NCBI GenBank assembly: GCA_035772405.1
Contig: JAYKKM010000143.1
Span: 746,501-810,500, forward strand
DNA from: Chrysogorgia sp. JL179-B06
Taxonomy: Eukaryota > Cnidaria > Anthozoa > Scleralcyonacea > Chrysogorgiidae
Direction: 5' to 3'
DNA: 64,000 nt
Position numbers and translations under genes: made by a program. A model generated the notes under the pieces. It was not told the origin of the DNA, ran no database searches, and saw only the letters and a program-made list of their open reading frames with translations. Shown here piece after piece: positions 36,487-46,179 of the stretch. Position 1 is the stretch's first letter; each line of letters opens with the position of its first letter.

Positions 36487-36700
36487 TACTTGGAAGGTTG
36501 GCTAGAATTTACGATCCGTTGGGGTTAGTTGCACCTCTGACTCTCGTTGGCAAACAAATCTACAGAGAAGTTTGTGAGATGAGTTCCTTTTGGTCCGTGC
36601 CTTTGCACAGGCACCAGTCGCTCTACTTTGTACATTGCGTTGAGAAAATGGCGATTCGTTTGTCCAATTGGATCACTTCTCCTCCCGCGCCTGCCATCTC
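36487..36700 (+). pseudogene. BEL/Pao pol fragment (post-RT region), inverted relative to its neighbour
   Basis: The translation reads RLARIYDPLGLVAPLTLVGK, then QIYREVCEMSSFWSVPL. This is the conserved segment immediately after the reverse transcriptase in BEL/Pao polyproteins (family pattern: IYDPLG..[AS]P......). The intact-order copy at 52240-52330 carries the matching IYDPLG-type region. The RT that should precede it lies on the opposite strand, ending near 36820, so the downstream portion of this element has been inverted, or a second copy sits head to head. Confidence 0.75.
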
Positions 36701-36819
36701 AGTGTCGGAGTTGAACGAGGAAATTAACAACTCCTATCTGGACACCAGGGGAACAAATTTCGTGTTACCCTGGAGTCCTCCGACTATGCCGAAGACGTTA
36801 TAAATCACGGTATATCCTT

Positions 36820-37388
36820 CAGGGGCCGTCTTGCTGCTTGTCCCACTTGAGTCCTATAGCATCTTTGATTCATTCTGTTGCACGTTGAGATGTTCTTTGG
36901 CGAAGGTCTGTTCTTCAACATGTTGTACTGCTTTGCTGTCTTCGAGCTCGTTGACGTTCGAGTTCCATTTATGAGCCGGAACGTTGCATCACTCAAGATC
37001 TCCACGGCTACTTCTTTATTTCGTCTTGCTTGTGTAATGGTCTGACCACCAATCAATAAGTCGTCGACATAGGCTTCTTCTGAGCTCTGCCACAACATCT
37101 GGACATCTTTCTTCCATGCATCTAGATGTGCTTCCAATACGCCGTTTAACAGGAATGGTGAAGGCGCCAAACCGAACAGGGCACGTGTGAAACGGAATGT
37201 TTCAATCTCGTCCTCTTCACTTGACCGCCAGTGAAATCTCAGCGCGTCTCGCTCACTCTCTCGGATTCTTATTTGTAAGAATGCTTGGCGACTAATATCT
37301 CCCGTTACTGCGATTGGATAAGCTCGCTGATGAACTCGAACGTCCCACAAACGGTTCTGAAGCGGCGGTCTCCGGGTTAAGGCACTCA
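36820..37388 (-). pseudogene. BEL/Pao reverse transcriptase fragment
   Basis: The minus-strand frame reads PPLQNRLWDVRVHQRAYPIA followed by VTGDISRQAFLQIRI, FRFTRALFGLAPSPFLLNGV and the catalytic AYVDDLLIGG. These are the RT palm motifs of BEL/Pao elements; the YVDD box is intact. The frame then decays (KAVQHVEEQTFAKE in another frame) towards 36820. Upstream it is separated from its N-terminal part by the TTAA element at 37393-38380. A single extra base near 37375 shifts the frame between the two halves, so the copy was probably already dead or died later. Confidence 0.85.
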
Positions 37389-37392
37389 TTAA

Positions 37393-38380
37393 AGTGCCTA
37401 TATACAGCCTTTTCAGTTTTTAGTTTTTCAAACAGAGGACGAAAAACTAGTTGATAAGTTCTTTTACAGTTTTTGAATTCGTCCATTCGTTTCCAAGAGC
37501 AAAGAGTTGAAACATATTATCAGTAAAAGTTTTGTTTCAACGCTAGTTGCGCTGTTTTTTTCGTTGTTATTTTTACTTTAATAGGTGCTAATGGAAGGTG
37601 GGCCTCTATCCGGGGGCTTATAACCGGCAGGTATTTCTGTTACCAAACAGATGGGCTTATAACCTGAGGGCTTATAAGCGGGATTCTACGGTATTTCTGT
37701 TTTTGTGATATGCTAATGAGGTAGAAGATGACGTCATTTAAGTCAAACAACATTCTGTCAAACCCAAAAGTCCTTCATATCTTCAAAACTATCCACTGAA
37801 ATTACTTGGAACTTTGCATGTTCATACATACCACTAAACCAAAGAGCATGAATCAAGTTATATTGTTACCATAGTATCACACTAGTTCCCAGGCCTCTTC
37901 GTTCCCAGGCCTCTTCGAAAGTAAAATGATTTGTTTTCTCTAATGTGCAGATCATTTTGAGATTGGAGAATTTCGGAGAACGTTTTCACAAAATTTATCA
38001 ATACAGGACCCAAGTTTGAAATTGCCAACGTTGCTTGTTATAGCAAAAAACAAAATATTCTACTATGGAACTAAGAGGCCTGGGAACTAGTGTGTTACTA
38101 TGGTGACAATATAACTTAATTCATGCTCTTTGGTTTAGTGGTATGTATGAACATGCAAAGTTCCAAGTAATTTCAGTGGATACTTTTGAAGATATACAGG
38201 ACTTTTGGATTTGACAGAATGTTGTTTGACTTAAATGACGTCATCACCTCATTAGCATATCACTAAAAGAGAAATATCTTGGAAACGAATGGACGAATTC
38301 AAAAACTGTAAAAGAACTTATCAACTAGTTTATCGTCCTCTGTTTGAAAAACTAAAAACTGAAAAGGCTGTATAGGCACT
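37393..38380. mobile_element. 988-bp fold-back element with TTAA duplication, inserted in a BEL/Pao pol
   Basis: Ends agtgcctatatacagccttt and aaaggctgtataggcact, flanked by TTAA (37389-37392; 38381-38384). The arms contain cttttacagtttttgaattc, cgtccattcgtttccaagag, atatgctaatgaggt, atgacgtcattta and acttggaactttgcatgttc, each mirrored on the other side (38090-38380). The element splits a BEL/Pao RT at the conserved SPSLN.CLNP region. Removing it with one TTAA leaves flanks that read on in the same frame. Confidence 0.92.
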
Positions 38381-38384
38381 TTAA

Positions 38385-40089
38385 GTGAGGGAGATGTACG
38401 TGCGGATGCGTCATAAACGATGCGTAACTTCTTGTTGTCTATGTTTCTCGTATCACTGCTTTGTGCGGAATGTAAAACTCCTTTCCTGTGACTTCTGGTG
38501 GCGCATTCTGGACAATCTCTTCCTTGAGCTGGTCTTGATGACTTCATTGTGCGCGGAGGTCTGCTCTTTTCGCTGAATACTTCTTGTCAAGTTTTCCAGG
38601 CGTCGTAAACTTCCTTGCTTGTTGTTGGGTAACTCAGGATGATTTCCTCGCCGCGGCAGTCCGGTCTCGTACCACCCTTCGTTCGCGCGACGAAGCTGTT
38701 CCTTGAACTCGGCGTGAACACTTATTTGATCATTTTCAGGAAAGTCTTCGAGGCCCAAGACACCCATTCGACATAACCCCTCGTAGTCACTTTGCGAAGT
38801 TTGAGTCATGAGCATGGTCTTCCTGTTAAATTCTGTGCATGGGCTCATGATGAACCACCCCATCTTGGTAAGCTCTCATGCTACTGGCTCTCCGCGTCGT
38901 TGCCAACGCGTGGTTCCTTCTTGGTTTTTATTCGAGCGTACTCGCCACTTCCGAAGATAACGTGCACTGGTAGTTGGCTCTTCTGGTCGCTGTCGACTAT
39001 TTCTACTCCAACAAATGAGAATTTCCACGAATTAAATCGGTGTAGTGCGGGTTTTCATGAGAGCAGTTCGGCTTTATTTACTTTGACGAATTTCACGGGT
39101 ATTTCGTACATTCCGTCGAAGGACTCTTTCAATTGATAAGTTTCCATGCGTACTTGTTTAGAACACACGAGCATTCAACAAACACTTGCTTTGTCTTTAC
39201 AGCATGTTCACAAGCTTCGCTGAAATGAGTATGAACTGCCTGACCCTGAACAATTAGCGCTCGACATTTAACCCACAGGAAATAATTTCTTCAACGCGTC
39301 GCAGATTGAGGTGTGGTGTTTCACAATGTTGACACATTATTTTACTCGTACATTCGGCGGCCCGATGACTACCAATTGCGAAAGTTATGGCACAATCGTT
39401 TCTTCGTTAAGATTTGTTTTCGCTCAGCGATGTCGGTTACTACTCGTTGCTTTGTGAGTGTCAGCACAATAGACACAATTTACGGGGCTTGAAATCTTTC
39501 CGATTTACGTGAAATACTTTCGATGAACGCTCTTTCTCACGACCGGTCGGTTTGGATCTACCGGATTTCTTCTGGTACACAAGCGAATAGCTTCGAATAA
39601 TTGCGTGAAATTCCACTTTTCCCAATCCGGATCTGTTCTCACGAGATTATCTAACGCCATCGCAAGTATACCCGGCCCCCAACCCCTAACGCCTGCTTCG
39701 CAGGCTATCATCGCAACGTTTCCATCGACTTGACTGATTTTATTCATTGTTTGCAATGATTGTACACAATGGTTTAGTCGCTCGCTGAAATCACTGATTT
39801 TCCTCGGATTCGCATTCGGTATGTTTGGTATATTTCACAATTTCAGACTCTTTTCCGTAGCGCTCTGGCTTGTAAAACTGCTTTCGCTCTGTTGTATCCT
39901 TCTGTTCTGTTGTAAACGGAAGCGACCATCTACGATATGCTTTATTTTGGGGTCAAGCAACACACACAAATACGTGAACTTGGTCATCGATGCAATGTTA
40001 GTTTTGTCAATAATTTCAGTAAATTGGCCCCAAAATCTTTGCCAATCTTGATAATTACCAAAAAATGTTATTAAATTTAATGTAAACAA
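38385..40089 (-). pseudogene. BEL/Pao gag-protease-RT 5' part, decayed
   Basis: Reading leftward from 40089, there is a gag core (DUF1759-type) with ITFFGNYQDWQRFWGQFTE and TKFTYLCVLLDPKIKHIVDG, then LVRTDPDWEKWNFTQLFEAI. A short foreign insertion breaks it near 39660-39710 (atacccggcccccaacccct). A poorly preserved cysteine/protease region follows (39150-39500). Next is the protease-RT linker MGWFIMSPCTEFNRKTML, TQTSQSDYEGLCRMGVLGLE and EGWYETGLP, and finally LRIVYDASARTSPSL at the start of the RT. Several stops and frame changes are present. No LTR was found next to it. Confidence 0.8.
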
Positions 40090-40099
40090 TCGTTATTCC

Positions 40100-41800
40100 A
40101 ATCTAATTCAGGTTTTAAATTGTGCTCTAATACTACATATATTGGTATTAAATATTAGTTCTAAATATTGGTTATTCTAATAAAATACGCTAATCTTTCA
40201 TCGAGTTGGTATTTTTGTACTTTACCTTAACATTTGGCGAGGTTTTGGTTTGTTCTGAAGTATATTTTCGGACAGTTGAAAATATGTTCCCTACACGGCG
40301 CAGAACAAGAAAAAACCTCGCTATAGATATTAAGGTAAAATAGCAACTAGAAGAAATTAGATTGACGCCAATCTTGCAATAATATTACAATAAACATTTC
40401 CAGCATCCCTATTATGAATCATGACATATGTTCTCTTATACACTGCATGTAAAAAAGAAAAAGTCTGTTTCTACTTGTGTACAGCCAAAATATAGTTGCT
40501 ATTGGCAGGCTTGAACAGAGTTGAGCTAGCCATGAGATTTTGGAACAGTATTGTTCATGGCTGATGATCGAACAGGCTTGAACATTGTTGAACAACATTG
40601 TTCATACATGATACAACATGTTGTCAGAGCATGATGAAATAACAAGGTTGAACAGCATGGTTACAACAGCCATGAACTTGATTGTTCTATCAAGCTCGTT
40701 TTTGCATGTTCTCACATGCATGAACAACTGCTGTCGATTCAACAAGCCTGTCACAACATGTTGAAACATGCTTGAACAGTGCTGTTATTTTAACAGTCCT
40801 GGTCTATCATGTTGACAATGCTGTTACAGGCATGTTGAACCAACAACCTTGTTACAACCTGTGAGATTTTTACATATGTAGAGCAAATACAAATGGTTTG
40901 TTTGGGCTACTGCTGTGAGGTAGCAGTCAGGTTCAAATGAGTAATAAAACATGTTGTGTTGCGTAGAAAAAGGTTGGTGTACAGGTACTGCCGAATCACG
41001 ATAATGAATTTTCATGTCATCCTGAGCATGATTATGAAATACCCTGGTTATTTTGCGATTGCTAAATTCAGTCGTATTTCTTAGAACCAATCTCGTTCGC
41101 ATGAGAGCCTGCGATTCTAATTAGAGTCCTTGTTTTGAAAAGCAGGAAAAACCGTAGTTCAGGTTCTAGCAACGTTTCAACTTCTCGAACCCAGCAATTA
41201 CAGTGAAACCGATCAGAGAAGGTGGAAGGGAATGCTGTGCAAATGCTTTCATATCATGCTGAGAACTCCCATGAACGAGGATCGATATATTCAGTCAACT
41301 ATAACAGATATGCAAAGTTTCCGTTAATTGTAATACGATTCCTTTCCGGAAAATAGTCTGCCGTGGAAATCTCATAATCTTAGTAGCTGAGCAGTTCAAA
41401 TGAGTATTCTGAGCAGGTCTTTTATTCTTGGAATCGTCAGTTTTCAATAGTCACTGACTGCAAAACACATGCATTTGCCATCACTTCCACTTCCCTTCGA
41501 TGAAAGATCCTCGCTCAAAACGTCAGCATTAGTGTTCAAAATATTATAGTAGTTAATTACGATTTGATGACACACTGTCTGATTGTCCATTAAACGATTT
41601 AAGACGAAACGTAATCTGTAATATAAACCGTATATCACCGAGAAGATTCAACCTACACAGATTGTAGAAATAATTCCTAATCCGCGGGTATTATTATCGG
41701 GTACGGATGAACCAACTACGTCACTATCGTAAAGCGATCGGACATCGGCGAAGAGATTATTCAAACTGTGACACTCATGGCGGAAATAAAAGACTAGCGT
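40100..41800. other. AT-rich region with dispersed TTGAACA / AACATGTTG motifs
   Basis: No gene supported. At 40500-40860 the motifs cttgaaca, tgttcaac, acatgttg and catgaac recur many times in both orientations. They resemble a decayed short repeat, with frequent small palindromes such as ttgaacaacattgttca. Confidence 0.5.
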
Positions 41801-41936
41801 CTAGAACTGTGATGATTGCTAATCTAAATGAAACCTTTTACTCGCCTTCGAACTTTAATACTAATTCTCGTTTAACCTGGTTTGACGGTTAGTAAAAGGT
41901 CTCATTTGGATTAGCGATCATCATACTCAGTTCTAC
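41801..41936. repeat. Short inverted repeat upstream of the small beta-protein gene
   Basis: ctagaactgtgatgattgct with aatctaaatgaaaccttttac is mirrored by gtaaaaggtctcatttggat with tagcgatcatcatactcag. The arms are about 42 bp and the loop about 50 bp. Probably a small MITE remnant. Confidence 0.7.
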
Positions 41937-42118
41937 GATTTACTTCCAATACAGTGAATTTGAGTAATAACTTGATCGCATTACAATAGTGAGTCAGTGA
42001 CGCTGTGCGCCCACATCCACCACGTCAGCGGATGATAAGAACAAACGAAACGAAACCAAGTGGTAAATGTGACAATTTTCTTGACGAGATATAGAAGCTA
42101 ATATTCTGATTGGAGAAA

Positions 42119-42544
42119 ATGGTGAAAGAACACACGGTTCGCTTGACTGTTCGAAACAACTCTGGGTTTACGATGAAGTTCACAGGATCTTGGTATGACA
42201 GTGGAAGATTGGCTAATAGTTACAGCTGGCCAAAGACCGTGGAAGATGGCGGACAGATGGACATCCTGAATTACGAAAAAGATTGGTCCTTGTCTGGATG
42301 CAGTGGTTATGTCAATTACGATATCAATGGTACAGTCGTCACAATTGGTTTCAGCAACCCTTCGGCCGGAACTAACAAAGTGGGTGTTGGTATTACAGGG
42401 AAATGTGTATGGGATGAGATGGATAGCCATGATTATAAACCATTTTTGGTCGAGATACCGCTTTTCGCTGTGACCCTGGAGTGCAGATGCCAATGCACTG
42501 GTGGCACAACTAACCATGCTAACGTCAATATCGAACAGTATTGA
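42119..42544 (+). CDS. Small actinoporin/aegerolysin-like beta-sandwich protein
   Basis: An intact, intronless frame of 141 codons starts at ATG 42119 (aaaatggtg context). An in-frame TTG three codons earlier is not a likely start. Visible features are VRNNSG near residue 10, WYDSGR, a proline and glycine before a central strand, then GCSGYVNYDINGT, GFSNPSAGTNKVGVGI and a cysteine-rich end (ECRCQC). This order (N-x-SG, Y-x-SG, P-x-x-V-x-x-G, G-x-x-G-Y-x-x-Y, T-x-x-x-FS-x-P) resembles the beta-sandwich core of the actinoporin-like/aegerolysin superfamilies, whose members bind membrane lipids and in some cases form pores. The N-terminal amphipathic helix of true actinoporins is missing and there is no signal peptide. 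An intracellular, lectin-like or regulatory role is therefore as likely as toxicity. AATAAA follows at 42562. Membership is inferred by eye. Confidence 0.6.
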   Translation: MVKEHTVRLTVRNNSGFTMKFTGSWYDSGRLANSYSWPKTVEDGGQMDILNYEKDWSLSGCSGYVNYDINGTVVTIGFSNPSAGTNKVGVGITGKCVWDEMDSHDYKPFLVEIPLFAVTLECRCQCTGGTTNHANVNIEQY

Positions 42545-42561
42545 TTTTTGTTGACGTTGAG

Positions 42562-42567
42562 AATAAA
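42562..42567 (+). promoter_or_regulatory. Polyadenylation signal AATAAA
   Basis: aataaa lies 18 bp after the stop codon of the small beta-protein gene, a close but plausible distance for a compact 3' UTR. Confidence 0.5.
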
Positions 42568-42732
42568 TAATAACAGGCGTGGTTGCAGTGGAAATTTATT
42601 CGAATAAATTAAACGTTTTTAATAAAAGTAAATTGTGTATTGATATTCGTATTATTAATTATGTTTAGGCAATCAGATGACTCGCTCTTGCACCAAACCA
42701 TTACGTCATTATTACCAACCTATTAGCAAGAT

Positions 42733-43140
42733 CCACTGATCTCTAAATAAGCAACTATTGTTCAGAAAATAAAGCCGGAAGTAGCTCGTGGCGGCCATCT
42801 TGTTGGGACCACCTTATATAGTTTTACTATAGGCGACAGAGACTATCTGTCTCTGATCTTTTAAGATGCTGAAGTGAATCAGTTGTCCAAGGTTTTCCAA
42901 TAATATAGAACACAAACTACAGCTCCATAACAGTAACTATGAAGCCGGAAGTAGCTCGTGGCGGCCATCTTGTTGGGACCACCTTATATAGTTTTACTAT
43001 AGGCGACAGAGATTATCTGTCTTTGATCTTTTAAGATGCTGAAGTGAATCAGTTGTCCAAGGTTTTCCAATAATATAGAACACAAACTACAGCTCCATAA
43101 CAGTAACTATGAAGCCGGAATTAGCACGTGCAGGGCCGCT
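42733..43140. repeat. hAT-like MITE end plus 170-bp tandem duplication
   Basis: cactgatctctaaataa at 42733 is the same terminus as the MITE at 31223, followed by ttgttcagaaaataaagccg, also shared with 31255-31275. From 42771 a 170-bp unit (aaagccggaagtagctcgtg ... ccataacagtaactat) is repeated exactly in phase at 42941, with two or three differences, and begins a third time at 43111 before diverging. The other terminus was not found. Confidence 0.8.
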
Positions 43141-43423
43141 CGAAAAAATATTCCAGGCTTCATAGTTACTGTGATGGAAAAAACAAGCTTTGTGACAATA
43201 AAAACCCAGTAGTTATTAATTGAATCAGTTGGGAGACTTGGATGTGCGCATGACCGCTGTTTGTCCCACAATCGGTTGTCACCGGCAATCGCTTGTGTAT
43301 AATTAGTGTTCATACCCACACCTAGATTTTTCGCATTTTGCATTTTTCGCAACTGGTCCCGGTTTGGTCTTAAAATGTATATATTTCAACACTCGAAATT
43401 TTCCTTCACCATAAATCCTTAGA

Positions 43424-43696
43424 ACCTGTAGTTTAATCGAGTGAAATGCCAAATATTACTTGTAATATACCCAGAATCTTATCCCGGCATTACCACCACC
43501 ATATATACAGAACTCGTGACTAGGCTCTCGGCAACGGCTTCCGTAGCTCAGTGGTCAGAGCTGCACTAGCATCGCAGGGTCGCGGGTTCAATTCCAGCCA
43601 GAAGGCCTTGAAGTTGCATTTTTCGCAACTGGTCTCGGTTTGGTCTTAAAATGTATGTATTCCAACACTCGGGGTTTTCCTTCACCATAAGTCCTT

Positions 43697-43700
<4 letters not shown>
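43424..43700 (+). mobile_element. tRNA-derived SINE-like unit 1
   Basis: A diverged copy of the 276-bp unit seen at 45893, 48229 and 48505. The tRNA-like head lies at 43536-43607: ggcttccgtagctcagtggt (box A), then gggttcaattcc (box B). It carries a 2-base and a 1-base deletion in the anticodon arm relative to the others. It is followed by tgcatttttcgcaactggtc and runs into a (TA)n tract. Confidence 0.8.
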
Positions 43701-43958
<258 letters not shown>

Positions 43959-45424
43959 CCATCCACCGTATATGAGCTATTCTGCAATCTGATTGGTTCT
44001 TATTACTAGCAAGCTATCAGCTCATATATCACTAGTAATGAAAAAAACAAAATGGCGGCGTGATTTTCTTAACCAGCTGCAGATGAAACTGGCTGTTTCT
44101 TTAACGCACAGTAGCGAAAAACATGAACTGAGAGGAATAAGGGTAATATTCAACAGAAAATACATTAACCAAATGCAAAATTTACTAAGTTATGATGCAA
44201 AATCCACTTTAAAAATCGTCTTAAGGCTTTGAAAAACCCGACTGAATTGTCAACAGTTGATAATAATGTTTTGTCAGACAAAATAAATAGGATACAAGTT
44301 CATAGGCGTAGGAACCGGGGGCTGGGGGCTGAAGCCCCCCAAATTTTAAATGGGGGGGCTGAGCCCCCCGCAAAATCAGGACAAGCATTGCTAAATTTAA
44401 TGTTTTTTTTCTCAATTGTATTAGTACGACTATAGATGCTAGGAGAGAAGCTACTTAAGAGGTAAGGTAATCTACCTGCAGGCTTCATCTACACGAGATT
44501 TTACAAACGGTTATAACCTGAAGTGTTAGCCAACCCCTAAACCCTTGCCACGCGAGTGTTAGATTGATTCCCAGACCCTGACGCCATTTTTGCGCCTGGT
44601 ACTGACATGACCTGGTAAGAGGCAGCAGGCAACTCTTGGATTCATTTGAACTATGATCGCTGCAGAATTAATTAGATGAAAAAGTTTGCTCAAATTGCTG
44701 CAAATTGTCTTTCCGAGCTTCTAGATTTCAAAAATTTCCGGGGGACGAACCCCGCACCCCCCTAAAAATGCGGTCACTGATTACCTGCTTGTCGACTTCA
44801 GCCGCCCCCCCCCCCCCAACTTTAAATCCGTTCCTACGACTCTGAAGTTAGCTAGCAACACAAATTTATTACAATCTAGTAAAGATAATTTTTAAAGTAA
44901 TAAAGCATTATGACTGAAAATCTTGTTATTTTTAGGTGATAAACATCGAAAAACAACAAAGCGAGATTTTCGCTAACGTTTTTTGTCCTCTTAAAAGCCA
45001 AATATTCACAACCGTGATACAATAAGTAAAAACTGACCCACCTTTTGGCTTTTCAAAGGAACTTTTTGCTTTCAACCATCTCAACGAATTTTTGGCTCTC
45101 AGAAAAAATTCTAAAGCTGGTTTTCAACTCAGCGAGAAACCTTTCTTACGTGACAACATTATACGCATGACGGAAGTATATATGTGGCGGAAGTTAGTTC
45201 CGCGTCTGGTTATGACATGTCACCTTGTTCTGCAGACGGATGAAACTTTTGGCGTAAAATTTTTTTTCGTGTCGACATTTGGAAACCTTTTCAGTTCTCT
45301 TATTTAATAGGTTTTGTTTCTCGGGTTTTATTATTTGGAGCTTTTCCTCTAGAAAAATATTGCACCGTCTTGTTCCGCTCGCATATGGGGCTGCGTGTCT
45401 TAAGAATTAAAATGGGCCAGTTGA
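43959..45424. other. Mixed sequence with fragments of a GGGGCTGAAGCCCC-type repeat
   Basis: No gene supported. cataggcgtaggaaccgggg followed by gctgaagccccccaaatttt at 44302-44347 is mirrored by a copy at 60405-60452 (gaagccccccggttcctacg cctatg), so these are opposite-strand copies of one repeat family. A poly-C run occurs at 44804-44818. The frames at 43993-44232 and 45092-45307 show no recognisable domain. Confidence 0.5.
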
Positions 45425-45439
45425 TTGACCAGAATTTTC

Positions 45440-45600
45440 CACGAGTTTAGTCTAAAAATCACGGCTGAATCAAACCAAAAAATCACCAATTTCCTCGATA
45501 TCACCCTCAACCTAAGGGACGGAAAGCACCAACCTTACCGTAAACCAAATGACAACCATCTATACATTGATAGCCTCAATAGTCCCGGGGACTGTATATA
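45440..45600 (+). pseudogene. Penelope-like element reverse transcriptase fragment
   Basis: The translation reads KITAESNQKITNFLDITLNL followed by RDGKHQPYRKPNDNHLYIDS. The pattern 'NFLD[IV]T..L..GK..PYRKPN...LYI' is the conserved end of the RT in Penelope-like retroelements, just before the connector to the GIY-YIG endonuclease. The expected SNHPP continuation is replaced by unrelated sequence (GDCIYKSCHVC). Only about 50 codons remain. Confidence 0.75.
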
Positions 45601-45774
45601 TAAATCCTGCCACGTATGTCAATCAGCTAATCATTTCATTGTTAACCCCTATTTCCCCCGGGACTATTCAAAAGCCGCCGCCAGCTTTTGAAAATGCTCT
45701 TTTGTTCTTGGCAGGTTTCTTCGTCAGATAGAACTCTCAAAAGAACAAAGAAAACCGATTTCATCGTGTTTTAA

Positions 45775-45805
<31 letters not shown>

Positions 45806-45892
45806 GTAATATTTGGCATTTCACTCGATCAAACTACATGTTGAAACGGTTTGGTCTTAAAATGTATGTATTCCAACACTCGAAATTTTCCT

Positions 45893-46179
45893 TCACCATA
45901 AATCGTTTCAACATGTAGTTTGATCGAGTGAAATGCCAAATATTACCTATAATATACCCAGAATCTTATCCCGGCATTACCACCATATATACAGAACTCG
46001 TGACTAGGCTCTCGGCAACGGCTTCCGTAGCTCAGTGGTCAGAGCACTGCACTAGCAATCGCAGGGTCGCGGGTTCAATTCCTACCGGAAGGCCGCTAAG
46101 TTGCATTTTTCGCAACTGGTCCCGGTTTGGTCTTAAAATGTATGTATTCCAACACTCGAAATTTTCCTTCACCATAAAT
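45893..46179 (+). mobile_element. tRNA-derived SINE-like unit 2
   Basis: Full unit starting aaatcgtttcaacatgtagt, with tRNA-like head 46020-46094, then aagttgcatttttcgcaact and ending ccttcaccataaat. Box A (tagctcagtggtcagagc) and box B (gggttcaattcc) are intact. The anticodon loop can be read as ctagcaa (AGC, Ala-like). An inverted partial copy sits just upstream (45808-45850, tttcactcgatcaaactaca). A LINE begins exactly at its end. Confidence 0.85.

Noticed and set aside
43993..44232. 79-codon basic frame after the TA microsatellite
   Set aside because: No domain; AT-rich, starts close to the repeat edge, and nothing supports expression.
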